From JBBRYB01 sp038238115 (GTDB lineage: Bacteria > Actinomycetota > Actinomycetes > Propionibacteriales > Nocardioidaceae): DNA of 64,000 bases. Below the pieces are notes generated by a model. The model did no database searches and was not told the origin of the DNA. It saw only the letters and a list, made by a program, of their open reading frames with translations. A program made the position numbers and the translations under genes. The stretch is taken from assembly GCA_038238115.1 (NCBI GenBank), contig JBBRYB010000009.1:58391-122390 (forward strand), written 5' to 3'. How positions within the stretch are numbered: position 1 is the first letter of the stretch; each line of letters opens with the position of its first letter. This document shows positions 43,656 to 52,812 of this stretch, piece after piece.

Positions 43656-43732
43656 ATCGCCGCGTTGACCTCGACTCCTGGATTCCCTTCCCGTTAGTCA
43701 ACACGGAAGAGACTTGGTCCGCCCGGCAGATC

Positions 43733-43770
43733 TGCCATGTGCACACTGCACACGCAGTGTGCACATGGCA
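43733..43770. terminator. 38-base perfect hairpin between lipoprotein gene and rplJ promoter
   Basis: A 17-base perfect stem, TGCCATGTGCACACTGC and its complement, with an ACAC loop. It lies 134 bases downstream of the lipoprotein stop and has no T-run. A U-less terminator for the lipoprotein transcript is the simplest reading; a protein-binding palindrome is the alternative. Confidence 0.6.
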
Positions 43771-43903
43771 AATGCAGGCGCGGGTGGGCGGCATGCCCGC
43801 GGCGGGGGTGAACGGGAGGCGCGGGCCGGGGGAAAGGTGGGCGCTGTCGGCGTCCCTGGCGGTGACGCCCGGGATCGCTGGTGGGAGGGGTGAAGCGAAC
43901 AGC

Positions 43904-44740
43904 TCAGAGGCTGAACTGGCTCACCTGGCTGGCTGGCGGAGCGTCGACCGAGACCCGCTCGCCATACTTGGAGAAGTGCGCCTCGAACGACCCCATGTCA
44001 CCGAACGGCACCGAAATCTTCACTGGCAGGTTGTCGCTATTCAGCCAGACCTGACCGGTGATGCGGCGAGGCATCCCGGACATCGATGCGTCATGGCCCT
44101 TCATCATGGCGTTCGCCTTCATCATCTTGGCGGTGTCGATCGTCACCGCGTAGTGGTGCGCGCGGACGCCGTCAACGGTTTCTGTGCCCCGGTCGTCGAT
44201 GCTCGTGAGTCCCTGGAGAAACTTCGTGAAGTTCTCGGGGTTGGCGGAGGCGAAAAGCGGTGCCAAGGGGTTGTGCGCGCCGCTGAGGTCCACCTTGACC
44301 CATGGTTTGGCTGTGTCGGTGCTCATTCCGGCGCCCTTGATGTAGAGCACCTTGCCGGCATAGCGCAGCTCGACCTGTCGACCCGCGAAGTCGGCAGTCA
44401 CGTTGAGCCTCAGGGCACTGGCGTCACGGCCTCCCGCGAAGTCACCCGAAATCGAGCCCGACTGGCCCGACGCCGCGATCGTCGCCTCGACGTGCGCGGA
44501 GACACCATCACGTTGAGCGGCCAGCACCTGCTGGGTGAAGCTCTCAGGGGTGATTGTCCCGGCGTCACCCGCCGCAGCGTCACCCGCCGCAGCGTTACCC
44601 GCCCCGGCGTCGCCCGAAGCGGCGGCACTGCTGCCGTTGGCGTGTGCACTGCTCGTCGTACTGGCGTCGTTGCCGCACGCCGACAGACTGACCATCATCC
44701 CTACCGCGAGCACCCCGGCCGCGAACCTTCTGATCGTCAT
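43904..44740 (-). CDS. LppX/LprAFG-like lipoprotein
   Basis: The 278-residue protein has a signal peptide (MTIRRFAAGVLAVGMMVSLS) ending in a lipobox LSAC, so it should be lipid-anchored on the outer face of the membrane. A linker with AAAGDAAAGDAG-type repeats follows. The rest fits the LppX_LprAFG beta-sheet domain (DGVSAHVEATIAASGQ, VDGVRAHHYAVTIDTAK), a fold that carries lipids in mycobacteria. A lipoprotein gene between rplA and rplJ is also found in Streptomyces. The cargo is unknown. Confidence 0.75.
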   Translation of the reverse strand: MTIRRFAAGVLAVGMMVSLSACGNDASTTSSAHANGSSAAASGDAGAGNAAAGDAAAGDAGTITPESFTQQVLAAQRDGVSAHVEATIAASGQSGSISGDFAGGRDASALRLNVTADFAGRQVELRYAGKVLYIKGAGMSTDTAKPWVKVDLSGAHNPLAPLFASANPENFTKFLQGLTSIDDRGTETVDGVRAHHYAVTIDTAKMMKANAMMKGHDASMSGMPRRITGQVWLNSDNLPVKISVPFGDMGSFEAHFSKYGERVSVDAPPASQVSQFSL

Positions 44741-45192
44741 CTCTCCCACCCCTCGGCACGTCAACGTCTGAGAGTGCCAGCGTACGTCAGTCCACGGTTC
44801 GCGTCGGGGGCCTTGCTCCAGCCAGGCCCTCACAATCGACCGCCGATAGGTCTTCAGTGATGACGGGACCTTCGTCGCTCGTTCTGCCACCAGATGGGGA
44901 TCCACGGCTCACCTTCGTGGAGGCGGGAGGACGGCAAGGGTGGCAAGAACATGGGGCTCGGCCAGCTGCCGAATCAATGAGGCGCCGGGTCAAGGCCGCC
45001 CGCGCCTGTCAACCGCCCGTTGCGACTCACCGCCGAGACTTGCGGGCGGGGCCCATCAGGTACGAGGATGCGAGGAATCCGTCGTTGCTGAGCGGTCAGA
45101 GCGACCTGGCCGTGGCCGTCGTAGCTCGGGTCCATGACTTGCGTTACCCGGTCGCGCAATTGCGAGGACCTCGCCAGAAGGAGGACCGCTGA
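44741..45192. other. Intergenic stretch, no gene seen
   Basis: This 452-base divergent region between the lipoprotein gene and the cNMP-binding gene has no ORF with family resemblance. It must hold both promoters, but I see no strong -35/-10 pair. An AGAAGGAGGA ribosome-binding site at its right end serves the plus-strand gene. Confidence 0.4.
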
Positions 45193-45618
45193 ATGAGTTA
45201 CCAGGCGCGCAAGGCCCTTGCCGGCATCGATCTGTTCGCGGGCCTGCCAGAAGAGACCTTGAACGACGTGATCCAGCGGGGCACCACGTTCACCACAGGC
45301 GCGGGTCGGCGGATTGTTGAGCAGGGAGCCGCGGACGTGGGTCTTCAGGTCGTCCTCGAAGGGACCGCCGATGTCTCTGTGAACGGCGTATCTCGGTCCC
45401 CGTTGGGTCCTGGCGACTACCTGGGTGAGATGTCGCTGATTGACGGTGCTCCCCGGTCGGCCACCGTGGTCTCGGGTCCAGAGGGCGTGACGACTTTCAG
45501 GTTGTCGGCGCTGGCATTCAAGCCATTGATGGACGATCCGAAGGTAGCGCGAAGCCTCATGAAGGCGCTGTGCGCCCGGGTCCGCTCCCTTGAGGCGAAG
45601 ACGTCCGCCCAGACCTGA
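45193..45618 (+). CDS. Stand-alone cyclic nucleotide-binding domain protein
   Basis: The 141-residue protein is a single CRP-type cNMP-binding beta-roll with its C helix and no DNA-binding domain. The phosphate-binding cassette is intact at 78-90 (GEMSLIDGAPRSA), including Glu79 and Arg88, so real cAMP or cGMP binding is plausible. A ribosome-binding site AGAAGGAGGA precedes the ATG. It lies about 190 bases upstream of a remnant adenylate cyclase on the same strand, which suggests a former signalling pair. Confidence 0.82.
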   Translation: MSYQARKALAGIDLFAGLPEETLNDVIQRGTTFTTGAGRRIVEQGAADVGLQVVLEGTADVSVNGVSRSPLGPGDYLGEMSLIDGAPRSATVVSGPEGVTTFRLSALAFKPLMDDPKVARSLMKALCARVRSLEAKTSAQT

Positions 45619-45810
45619 TTCGACACCTTGTGCCCGGCCGCAACGCCGGGTCGGCGCAGACCGGTCGAGGTGGGCATACTCGCGACACGCCACGATCTGC
45701 GCGTTCCGCCCCAAACCCTGCTGAGTTCGTGTGCTCGAGTCCTGGGCTACCTGGTGCGCTACGAGGGCTGAGCGAGCGCCGTACAGGACGCCCGCGAGTA
45801 GTCCGACGCT

Positions 45811-48335
45811 GTGTCTGCGTGTTCTCACTGTGGAGGCGACAACCCCAAGGGGCGGCGCTTCTGTGGGGACTGCGGCAAACCGCTGGAGGCGACGTGCCCG
45901 TCGTGTGGAGCGACCGTGGCGTCCGGCCAGCGATTCTGCGGGGACTGCGGCAGCCGGGTCGGCGACGTGGGCTCGCGTGTGGACCGTCTCGACCCCGCGC
46001 CGGTCGCCGAACGGCGAGTTTGCTCGATTCTCTTCGCCGATCTGGTCGGTTTCACACCGCTGACCGAGGAGTGCGACCCTGAGGATGTTCGCGAGCTGCT
46101 CTCTCGCTACTTCGCCACCGCGCGCTCCATTGTCGGGCGGTATGGCGGGACGATCGAGAAGTTCATCGGGGACGCGGTGATGGCGGTGTGGGGCACGCCG
46201 TCGGCCCTCGAGGGTGATACCGAGCGAGCCGTCCGCGCCGCCCTCGAGCTGGTGACGGCGGTCGGGGCGCTCGGTGACGACGTCGGTGCGCCAAAACTGG
46301 CTGCCCGCGCGGGGTCGTCACGCGCGAGGTGGCCGTGACGCTGGCTGCGACGTGGTGGTGCGCGCGACGGGGTCTACACGCTCGTCGGCGAGGTCGGGGA
46401 GCTCGAGGTTCCGAGCTCCTTGCACGCTCTCCTGGCCGCACGGCTCGATGCACTGGACGCCACCGCCCGGTCACTCGTGGGGGATGCTTCTGTCCTTGGC
46501 ACGTCGTTTCCCGCAGACGCGCTCGTGGCGGTTTCACGGCTGTCGTCGCAGGACGTGCAACGGATCCTTGACGACCTGGTCCGTCGGGGCCTCATGGAGG
46601 TGAGCGCCGACGTCTTGTCTCCCCAGCTCGGTGCATACCGGTTCACCCACGGGATGCTGCGCCAGGTCGCATACGACACATTAGCTCGACGCAGCCGCAA
46701 GACCCGTCATCTGGCGGTTGCGGAGCATCTCCGCAACACGTTCCCGAATGACGGCGATGAGGTCGTTGATGTCATCGCTCAGCATTACCTCGACGCGATC
46801 CGCGCCGTCCCTGAAGACGAGGACGCCTCCGACCTGAGCATCCCTGCCGTAGCGGCCCTGACCCGCGCGGGCGCGAGAGCACTGCGCACAGGTGCGCCGG
46901 CAGCCGCAGAGCTCAACTACGCCGGCGCAGCCGAACTGATCGAGGCAACCGGGAGCAAGGGCGCCAGCCTTCAGGCGGCGGACATGTGGGAACGCGCCGC
47001 GCTCGCCGCCAGGCAGAACGCCAACTCCGATCGCGCCATCGCGAACGCGCAGCGTGCGGCCGAGCACTACCGACGCCATGGCCAGGACCGCGCCGTAGCC
47101 CGGACCCACGCGATCATCGGTCAAGCGCTGGCGACGCCGGCCGCCTCGCCGAGGCGTACGAATCCCTGGCGGGCGCCCTGGAGCCGCTTCGAGACGGACC
47201 CGACGCCGACACCGTCACCGCGATGTCCGCGCTCGCTACGATGGCGGCCTTCAGCGGCCGGCAAGATGCCGATCAGCTGAGCGCCGACGCTCTGGCCCTC
47301 GGCGAGGCCCTCGATGTCGAGAAGGCCACCCTGGCCGACCTGCTGGTGGTGCGGTCCATCGTGCATGGTTTCGCCGACCGGACGGTCCAGTCAGTCATGT
47401 ACTGTCGCGAGGCTGCTCGAATCGCCGAGGAGGCCGGAGCCACCGCGGTGCAGGCTCGGGCATTGCTCAACCTCGCCAGCGTGACCGCTGTCGAGGACCT
47501 CGCATCGGCGGCCGAAGCCGCCCGTGATGCCATCACGCTGCTTCGTCATGTGGGCAACCCGCTGATGCTCGCGACGGCGGTGGTCAACTTCGTCATCCCG
47601 GCACTGGAGATGGGGCGGTGGGACGAGGCCGACGAGACGCTGCAGCTCGCGACCGGCACCGACGGGATCGACCAGCCCTTCCTCTGGCACCATGCTGCCC
47701 TCGTCCACACCCTGCGGTCCGACACGGTGCAGGCTCGAGAGATTGTTGTGCGGTCGCGGCAGCAGGGTATCGGCGAAGGCCCGCAGGAGCTCGCTTTTGA
47801 GGCGCTGGTGGAGTCCCTCATGGCCCACGTCGAGGGTGACTCCGCCGCCAGCTTGCGTTATGCCCGGGACTGCCTCGGTTTCGCCGACGTGTTGGGCATG
47901 AGATGCGAGAGTAGCCGCTGGTCGTGGTGTGCGTCCTCCCGTGCGGCGTACGAGCTTGGTGACGATGCTGCCGTCGAGGAGTTACTGGGACTGCTGGACA
48001 GTCTTCCCCCGGGGCACGTACCCCCACTGCTCAAGGCGGAGCGACGCCTTGCCCGGGCTCGGCTCGCCTCATCACGGCAGGCGGCGGAGGCCGACTCGTT
48101 GTTCAACGACGCTCTGCAAGCGCTGCGTACGCTCGGGTCTCCTTGGCATCTGGCCCACGGTTTGGTCGGTGCCGCTCAACATCATCAGTGCGGCGACGTC
48201 AGCCAAGCTGCTGCCCTGCTCCACGAGGCTCAGGAGACGGCCTCGGCGGTAGGCGCGCTACCAGTGCTTGAGCGGGTCGCCAAGGTTGAGCATCTGGTGC
48301 GACGCTCTCCTGTCGCCGACACGGTTTCAGGGTGA
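45811..48335 (+). pseudogene. Adenylate/guanylate cyclase-ATPase-TPR protein, disrupted
   Basis: The GTG start at 45811 opens a double zinc ribbon (CSHCGG, CGDCG, CPSCG, CGDCG) and a class III cyclase domain with both metal aspartates (FADLVGF Asp77, GDAVMAVWG Asp121). The frame breaks near 46306, and the sequence jumps by about 46350-46370 into the post-ATPase region (LEVPSSLHALLAARLDALDA). The rest of the cyclase and the whole P-loop ATPase, several hundred residues, are therefore missing. A second one-base frameshift lies near 47130, inside the TPR region, which runs on to 48335. It cannot make a working cyclase. Confidence 0.8.
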
Positions 48336-48502
48336 GGGTGCTGGGCCGGTTCCAGCGCTCGTCGCAGTGCCGGTGCGGATGTGGTCGGAGGTTGTGATGG
48401 CTGATGCAAGCCCCACATCAGCGTCGGTTGGCGGTGCCCGGCTGAGGTTGAGGAGCGCAGACGAAGGCGCCGACTCCTCCAGACCGGGTCATTGAATGAG
48501 GA

Positions 48503-48518
48503 GGCGCCTCGACGCCTC
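48503..48518. repeat. Second copy of 16-mer found downstream of gntR
   Basis: GGCGCCTCGACGCCTC is identical to 9687-9702. Here it lies 19 bases downstream of the rplA stop and, with neighbouring GAGGCGCCTC, forms short palindromes. It could be a terminator component or a small dispersed intergenic repeat. The rest of 48336-48536 shows nothing. Confidence 0.55.
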
Positions 48519-48536
48519 GCGAACCAGAAGCTTGAG

Positions 48537-49253
48537 TCAGCCCTCGTCGTCCTGGGCGGTGATGTTGCGCGTCTTGTTGGGATCGACCTGTACCCCGGGA
48601 CCCATCGTCGTCGAGAACGTGACCTTGCGCAGGTATCGGCCCTTCGAGCTCGACGGCTTCAAGCGAAGCACCTCGTCGAGGGCGGCGGCGTAGTTCTCCG
48701 TGAGCTTGTCGATCGGGAACGACGCCTTGCCGATGATGAAGTGCAGGTTGGCGTGGCGGTCGACGCGAAACTCGATCTTGCCGCCCTTGATGTCGGTGAC
48801 GGCCTTGGCGACGTTGGGTGTGACGGTGCCGGTCTTCGGGTTGGGCATGAGCCCGCGGGGACCGAGCACCCGGCCGAGCCTTCCGACCTTGCCCATCATG
48901 TCGGGCGTGGCCACGACGGCGTCGAAGTCGAGCCATCCGCCGTTGACCCGGTCAATCAGCTCGTCGCTACCGACGACGTCGGCGCCGGCGGCACGGGCCT
49001 CCTCGGCCTTGTCGCCGCTGGCGAAAACGAGCACTCGGGCCGTCTTGCCGGTGCCGTGCGGCAGGTTGACGGTGCCGCGGACCATCTGGTCGGCCTTACG
49101 CGGGTCGACACCGAGCCGCATCGCGACATCGATGGTTGAGTCGAACTTCGACGAGCCGCTACCCTGGGTCAGCTTCACGGCCTCGACCGGGCTGTAGAGC
49201 CGCTCCTTGTCAATCCGTTGTGCTGCTGCTGTGTAAGCCTTGCTGCGCTGCAT
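48537..49253 (-). CDS. rplA: 50S ribosomal protein L1
   Basis: L1 forms the mobile stalk next to the E site and usually represses its own operon. The 238 residues start MQRSKAYTAAAQRIDKERLY and contain VGRLGRVLGPRGLMPNPKTG and VDRHANLHFIIGKASF. It follows rplK after about 126 bases. Confidence 0.97.
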   Translation of the reverse strand: MQRSKAYTAAAQRIDKERLYSPVEAVKLTQGSGSSKFDSTIDVAMRLGVDPRKADQMVRGTVNLPHGTGKTARVLVFASGDKAEEARAAGADVVGSDELIDRVNGGWLDFDAVVATPDMMGKVGRLGRVLGPRGLMPNPKTGTVTPNVAKAVTDIKGGKIEFRVDRHANLHFIIGKASFPIDKLTENYAAALDEVLRLKPSSSKGRYLRKVTFSTTMGPGVQVDPNKTRNITAQDDEG

Positions 49254-49379
49254 GGCTGGTTCCTTTCATCCAGATGTGGTCAAGTGGGCCAGCGCGGCCC
49301 TGCCACGAACTGCGGGGGGTGAGACCGGGGGACGCTGCCGACGAATCAGCACTCGTGACCAGTCACGTCGTACAACACC

Positions 49380-49811
49380 TCAGCGGTCGACGGTGATTCC
49401 CATCGAGCGGGCGGTGCCTTCGACGATCTTCATGGCCGCGTCGACGTTGTTGGCGTTGAGGTCGGGCAGCTTTGTCGTCGCGATCTCGCGCACCTGGTCA
49501 CGGCTGACCCGGCCGACCTTGTCGGTGTGCGGGGTCGACGAGCCCTTGGAGAGCCCGGCGGCCTTCTTGATGAGCTCCGCCGCAGGCGGCGTCTTGGTGA
49601 CGAACGTGAACGACCGATCTTCGAAAATGGTGATCTCGACCGGAATCACGTCGCCACGCATCGCTTCGGTGGCGGCGTTGTAGGCCTTGCAGAACTCCAT
49701 GATGTTCACGCCATGCGGACCGAGGGCGGTACCGACCGGTGGAGCAGGAGTCGCCGCGCCAGCCTGGAGCTGCACCTTGACGAGCGCCGCGATCTTCTTC
49801 TTGGGAGGCAT
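49380..49811 (-). CDS. rplK: 50S ribosomal protein L11
   Basis: L11 forms the GTPase-associated centre with 23S rRNA and is needed for RelA-type sensing. The 143 residues start MPPKKKIAALVKVQLQAGAA, with the thiopeptide-contacting PAPPVGTALGPHG proline region unaltered, and end DAAMKIVEGTARSMGI. Confidence 0.97.
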   Translation of the reverse strand: MPPKKKIAALVKVQLQAGAATPAPPVGTALGPHGVNIMEFCKAYNAATEAMRGDVIPVEITIFEDRSFTFVTKTPPAAELIKKAAGLSKGSSTPHTDKVGRVSRDQVREIATTKLPDLNANNVDAAMKIVEGTARSMGITVDR

Positions 49812-49886
49812 GGTTTTTGTCCTTGGGGTTTCTGTGTTCGGGTGGGGTTGCGGTGCGCGGTGCTCGGGCGGTTCGGCTGGCCGCGC

Positions 49887-50840
49887 TCAGACCTTTTGGA
49901 TCTGGGTAAAGCTGAGCTCGACCGGCGTCTCGCGGCCGAAGATCTCGACCAGGGCCTTGACCCGCTGGGCGTCGACGTTGATCTCGGTGATCGTGGCGTG
50001 CAGCGTGGCGAACGGCCCGTCGACGACCATGACGGAGTCACCGGCGAAGAAGTCGGTGAACTCGATCTTCTTCTGCTTCTGCTGCTGCGGAGCCCGGGCT
50101 TCCTCGACGATGGCGGGAGCCAACATCGTCTCCACCTCAAGCAGGCTGAGTGGCACCGGCTGGTGGCTGTGCCCGACGAAGCCGGTGACGGACGGGGTAT
50201 GGCGCACGGCGGACCAGGACTCGTCAGTGAGGTCCATCCGGACCAGCACGTAACCGGGAAGGACTGTCCTGCGCACCATCCGGCGCTGGCCGTTCTTGAT
50301 CTCGGCGACGTCTTCCTGCGGCACCCGCACCTCGTAGATGAAGTCCTCCATGTTGAGGGAGCTGATGCGGTTCTCGAGGTTGGTCTTCACCCGGTTCTCC
50401 ATGCCCGAGTAGGTGTGGACGACGTACCACTCACCTGGCTTGGAGTGCAGCGCCGCCCGGAACTCCTCGAGCGGATCCGCGGCAGGAGCATCGATGTCGG
50501 CGGCCTCGTCTGCCGCGTCTGCCTCGGCGCCGGCTTCGACTTGCGGGTCCAGGTTCAACGACGCTGGCAGGTCATCCACATCGTCGTGATCCGCAACGTC
50601 ATCGGGAACGACCGGCTCGGCGGCCTCATCGGCGTCGACCGTGTCTGTCTCCACGACCGGCTCGTCGGCGAACTCCGCGTCGTCGGACGGGTCGGTCGAG
50701 GTCTGACCAGCTGACCGGACGTCTTCGACCGCCTCGCTCGGCGGGTCGCCGACCGCTGCATCGGGCGACACCACCTGGTCGTCGACGGACTCGTCGGCTG
50801 GCCTGGACACATACTGCTCTGTCACTGTCTCGTCACTCAC
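49887..50840 (-). CDS. nusG: Transcription termination/antitermination protein NusG
   Basis: NusG bridges RNA polymerase to the ribosome or Rho. Residues 1 to about 130 are a strongly acidic, Ala/Asp/Glu-rich arm. The NGN domain follows (GEWYVVHTYSGMENRVKTNL, LPGYVLVRMDL), then the KOW domain (FAGDSVMVVDGPFATLHATI). At 317 residues it is much longer than the E. coli protein (about 180). The start is GTG at 50838-50840 with no clear ribosome-binding site; coupling to secE 35 bases upstream is possible. Confidence 0.95.
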   Translation of the reverse strand: MSDETVTEQYVSRPADESVDDQVVSPDAAVGDPPSEAVEDVRSAGQTSTDPSDDAEFADEPVVETDTVDADEAAEPVVPDDVADHDDVDDLPASLNLDPQVEAGAEADAADEAADIDAPAADPLEEFRAALHSKPGEWYVVHTYSGMENRVKTNLENRISSLNMEDFIYEVRVPQEDVAEIKNGQRRMVRRTVLPGYVLVRMDLTDESWSAVRHTPSVTGFVGHSHQPVPLSLLEVETMLAPAIVEEARAPQQQKQKKIEFTDFFAGDSVMVVDGPFATLHATITEINVDAQRVKALVEIFGRETPVELSFTQIQKV

Positions 50841-50875
50841 AAACTCACAAAGGGAACCGGCTGGCGCGTGGCGCG

Positions 50876-51115
50876 TCAGCCGAAGACGTTGAACATTGCC
50901 TTGTTGAACGCGTAGTCCAACACCGACACGAAGGCGATCATGAAGAGCACGAAGACGAGCACGACCAGGAAGTAGGTAACCAGCTGGTCCCGCGTCGGCC
51001 AGATGACCTTGCGCAGCTCGGCGATCACCTGGCGAAAGAAGAGCCCGAGTCCCGTGCGACCGCGGTCGCTCGGCCGGCGCTCACTGGATGAGCTCGTGGC
51101 GCGGGTTTCGGTCAC
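50876..51115 (-). CDS. secE: Preprotein translocase subunit SecE
   Basis: The 79-residue SecE has one membrane segment (LVTYFLVVLVFVLFMIAFVS) preceded by the conserved amphipathic helix RQVIAELRKVIWPTRDQL. The start is GTG 51113-51115 after GGAAGG at seven bases; the longer in-frame extension runs into the tRNA gene and is rejected. secE-nusG order is universal. Confidence 0.95.
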   Translation of the reverse strand: MTETRATSSSSERRPSDRGRTGLGLFFRQVIAELRKVIWPTRDQLVTYFLVVLVFVLFMIAFVSVLDYAFNKAMFNVFG

Positions 51116-51218
51116 GGTGCTGCCTTCCTGACACGGTGTTGCCTGATCACACGGTGCTGCCTGATCAGAGTGTTGCTTAAACGACACTGCTTGACGACGC
51201 CTTCTTCGCTTCTCCTCG

Positions 51219-51291
51219 CAGGGCAGGAGGGACTCGAACCCCCAACCGCCGGTTTTGGAGACCGGTGCTCTGCCAATTGAGCCACTGCCCT
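51219..51291 (-). tRNA. tRNA-Trp (anticodon CCA)
   Basis: A 73-base cloverleaf with acceptor AGGGCAG/CTGCCCT, anticodon loop CTCCAAA giving CCA, T arm GGTTCGAGTC, and discriminator G. CCA is not encoded. It lies just upstream of secE, the usual actinobacterial location. Confidence 0.95.
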
Positions 51292-51476
51292 CCGGTGGCA
51301 CGACCCCATCCGAGGCTCCCCAGACCACACCGGGGTCGGACATGGGTCAGGGCATAACGAACTAGGGTGCAACATCCACCAAGGCACGAGTGTACGGCGT
51401 CCCGACCGCCAGGTCGAACCGATCGGTGATCGCACCGCCACGCCGCCACCGACGTAGCGGTGCGAGGATGGCAGGC

Positions 51477-52694
51477 ATGACCGAGCACCCCCAGACCAGC
51501 AGCCGCTCCCGCGTGTCACGTCGCATCGGCGGCATCGCCGAGTCCGCGACCCTGGCGGTCGACGCCAAGGCGAAGGCGCTGAAGGCCGCCGGCCGGCCCG
51601 TCATCGGCTTCGGAGCCGGCGAGCCCGACTTCGCGACTCCTGACTACATCGTGGCCGCAGCGGTCGAGGCGGCGCGCGACCCCCGGAACCATCGCTACAC
51701 CCCGGCTGGCGGGCTGCCAGAGCTCAAGCAGGCAGTGGCCGACAAGACGCGCAGGGACTCCGGGTACGACGTAAGTCCGGCCCAGGTACTGGTGACCAAC
51801 GGAGGCAAGCAGGCTGTCTATCAGGCATTCGCTACCCTGCTCGACCCCGGCGACGAGGTGCTCCTCCCGGCGCCGTACTGGACGACGTACCCCGAAGCAA
51901 TCCGCCTCGCCGGGGGGGTGCCTGTCGACGTAGTCGCCGACGAGTTGCAGCACTATCTCGTCACGGTGGACCAGCTTGAGGCGTCGCGGACGGATCGCAC
52001 CAAGTCGCTGCTCTTCTGCTCGCCGTGCAACCCCACCGGGGCGGTCTACCCGCGCGAGCAGGTCGCTGCAATCGGGCGATGGGCCCTCGAACACGACATC
52101 TGGGTACTTACCGACGAGATCTACGAGCACCTCGTCTACGACGACGCGAGGTTCAGCTCGATAGTGGTCGAGACGCCCGAGCTGGCCAACACCTGTGTCG
52201 TGCTCAATGGGGTGGCCAAGACGTATGCGATGACGGGATGGCGGGTCGGCTGGATGATCGGACCTCCCGACGTGGTCCAGGCCGCGACGAACCTCCAGTC
52301 GCATGCCACGTCCAACGTCTCGAACGTCTCACAGCGGGCCGCGATCGCGGCCGTCTCCGGCGATCTGAGCGCGGTGGCGATGATGCGTGAGGCGTTCGAC
52401 AGGCGGCGGCGCACGATCGTGCCGAGGCTCGACGCAGTCGAAGGGTTCGACTGCCCCGAGCCGAAGGGGGCCTTCTACGCCTACCCCTGCGTCAAGGGTG
52501 CACTGGGCCGTGACCTCGGCGGACGGGTGGCGGAGTCGTCCGCTGAGCTCGCGGAGATCATCCTCGACGAGGCGGAGGTCGCTGTCGTGCCGGGCGAGGC
52601 CTTCGGTACTCCCGGCTACTTGCGGCTCTCCTACGCCCTTGGCGACGACGACCTCGCCGAGGGCGTCGGCCGCATCCAGAAGCTGCTCGGCTGA
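51477..52694 (+). CDS. Pyridoxal-phosphate aminotransferase, aspartate aminotransferase type
   Basis: The 405-residue class I enzyme (AAT subgroup I-gamma type) starts MTEHPQTSSRSRVSRRIGGI. It shows FGAGEPDFATPDYI, TNGGKQAVYQAF, the CNPTGAVY turn, DEIYEHLVY, Schiff-base Lys in LNGVAKTYAMTGWRVGW, and a C-terminal YLRLSYAL arginine for the substrate carboxylate. It could also accept prephenate. The position next to secE and tRNA-Trp is conserved in Streptomyces. Start choice among two nearby ATGs is by spacing to GAGG. Confidence 0.9.
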   Translation: MTEHPQTSSRSRVSRRIGGIAESATLAVDAKAKALKAAGRPVIGFGAGEPDFATPDYIVAAAVEAARDPRNHRYTPAGGLPELKQAVADKTRRDSGYDVSPAQVLVTNGGKQAVYQAFATLLDPGDEVLLPAPYWTTYPEAIRLAGGVPVDVVADELQHYLVTVDQLEASRTDRTKSLLFCSPCNPTGAVYPREQVAAIGRWALEHDIWVLTDEIYEHLVYDDARFSSIVVETPELANTCVVLNGVAKTYAMTGWRVGWMIGPPDVVQAATNLQSHATSNVSNVSQRAAIAAVSGDLSAVAMMREAFDRRRRTIVPRLDAVEGFDCPEPKGAFYAYPCVKGALGRDLGGRVAESSAELAEIILDEAEVAVVPGEAFGTPGYLRLSYALGDDDLAEGVGRIQKLLG

Positions 52695-52734
52695 GCGCCC
52701 AACCGCTCGACGACCGCGGCGGGGTGTTCGACCG

Positions 52735-52790
52735 AGCAGCTGGCGCGTCGGCCGGAACGCCGAGCGCGGGGCCCGAACAACTGGCGCGTC
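52735..52790. repeat. Intergenic repeat, two direct copies upstream of deaminase gene
   Basis: CAGCTGGCGCGTCG (52737-52750) and ACAACTGGCGCGTCGA (52777-52791) are direct copies of one motif in the gap before the deaminase gene. Inverted copies lie just after that gene at 53846-53883. Confidence 0.7.
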
Positions 52791-52812
52791 GAGCTCAAGG
52801 AGGGGCGGGCGG

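Noticed and set aside
43528..43794. A possible minus-strand cysteine-rich ORF upstream of rplJ
   Set aside because: It runs through the 38-base hairpin, the rplJ promoter and the L10 leader; its residues merely reflect the palindrome and GC-rich leader.
44857..45192. A 111-codon plus-strand frame before the cNMP-binding gene
   Set aside because: No family resemblance, no ribosome-binding site and an erratic composition; treated as non-coding intergenic sequence.
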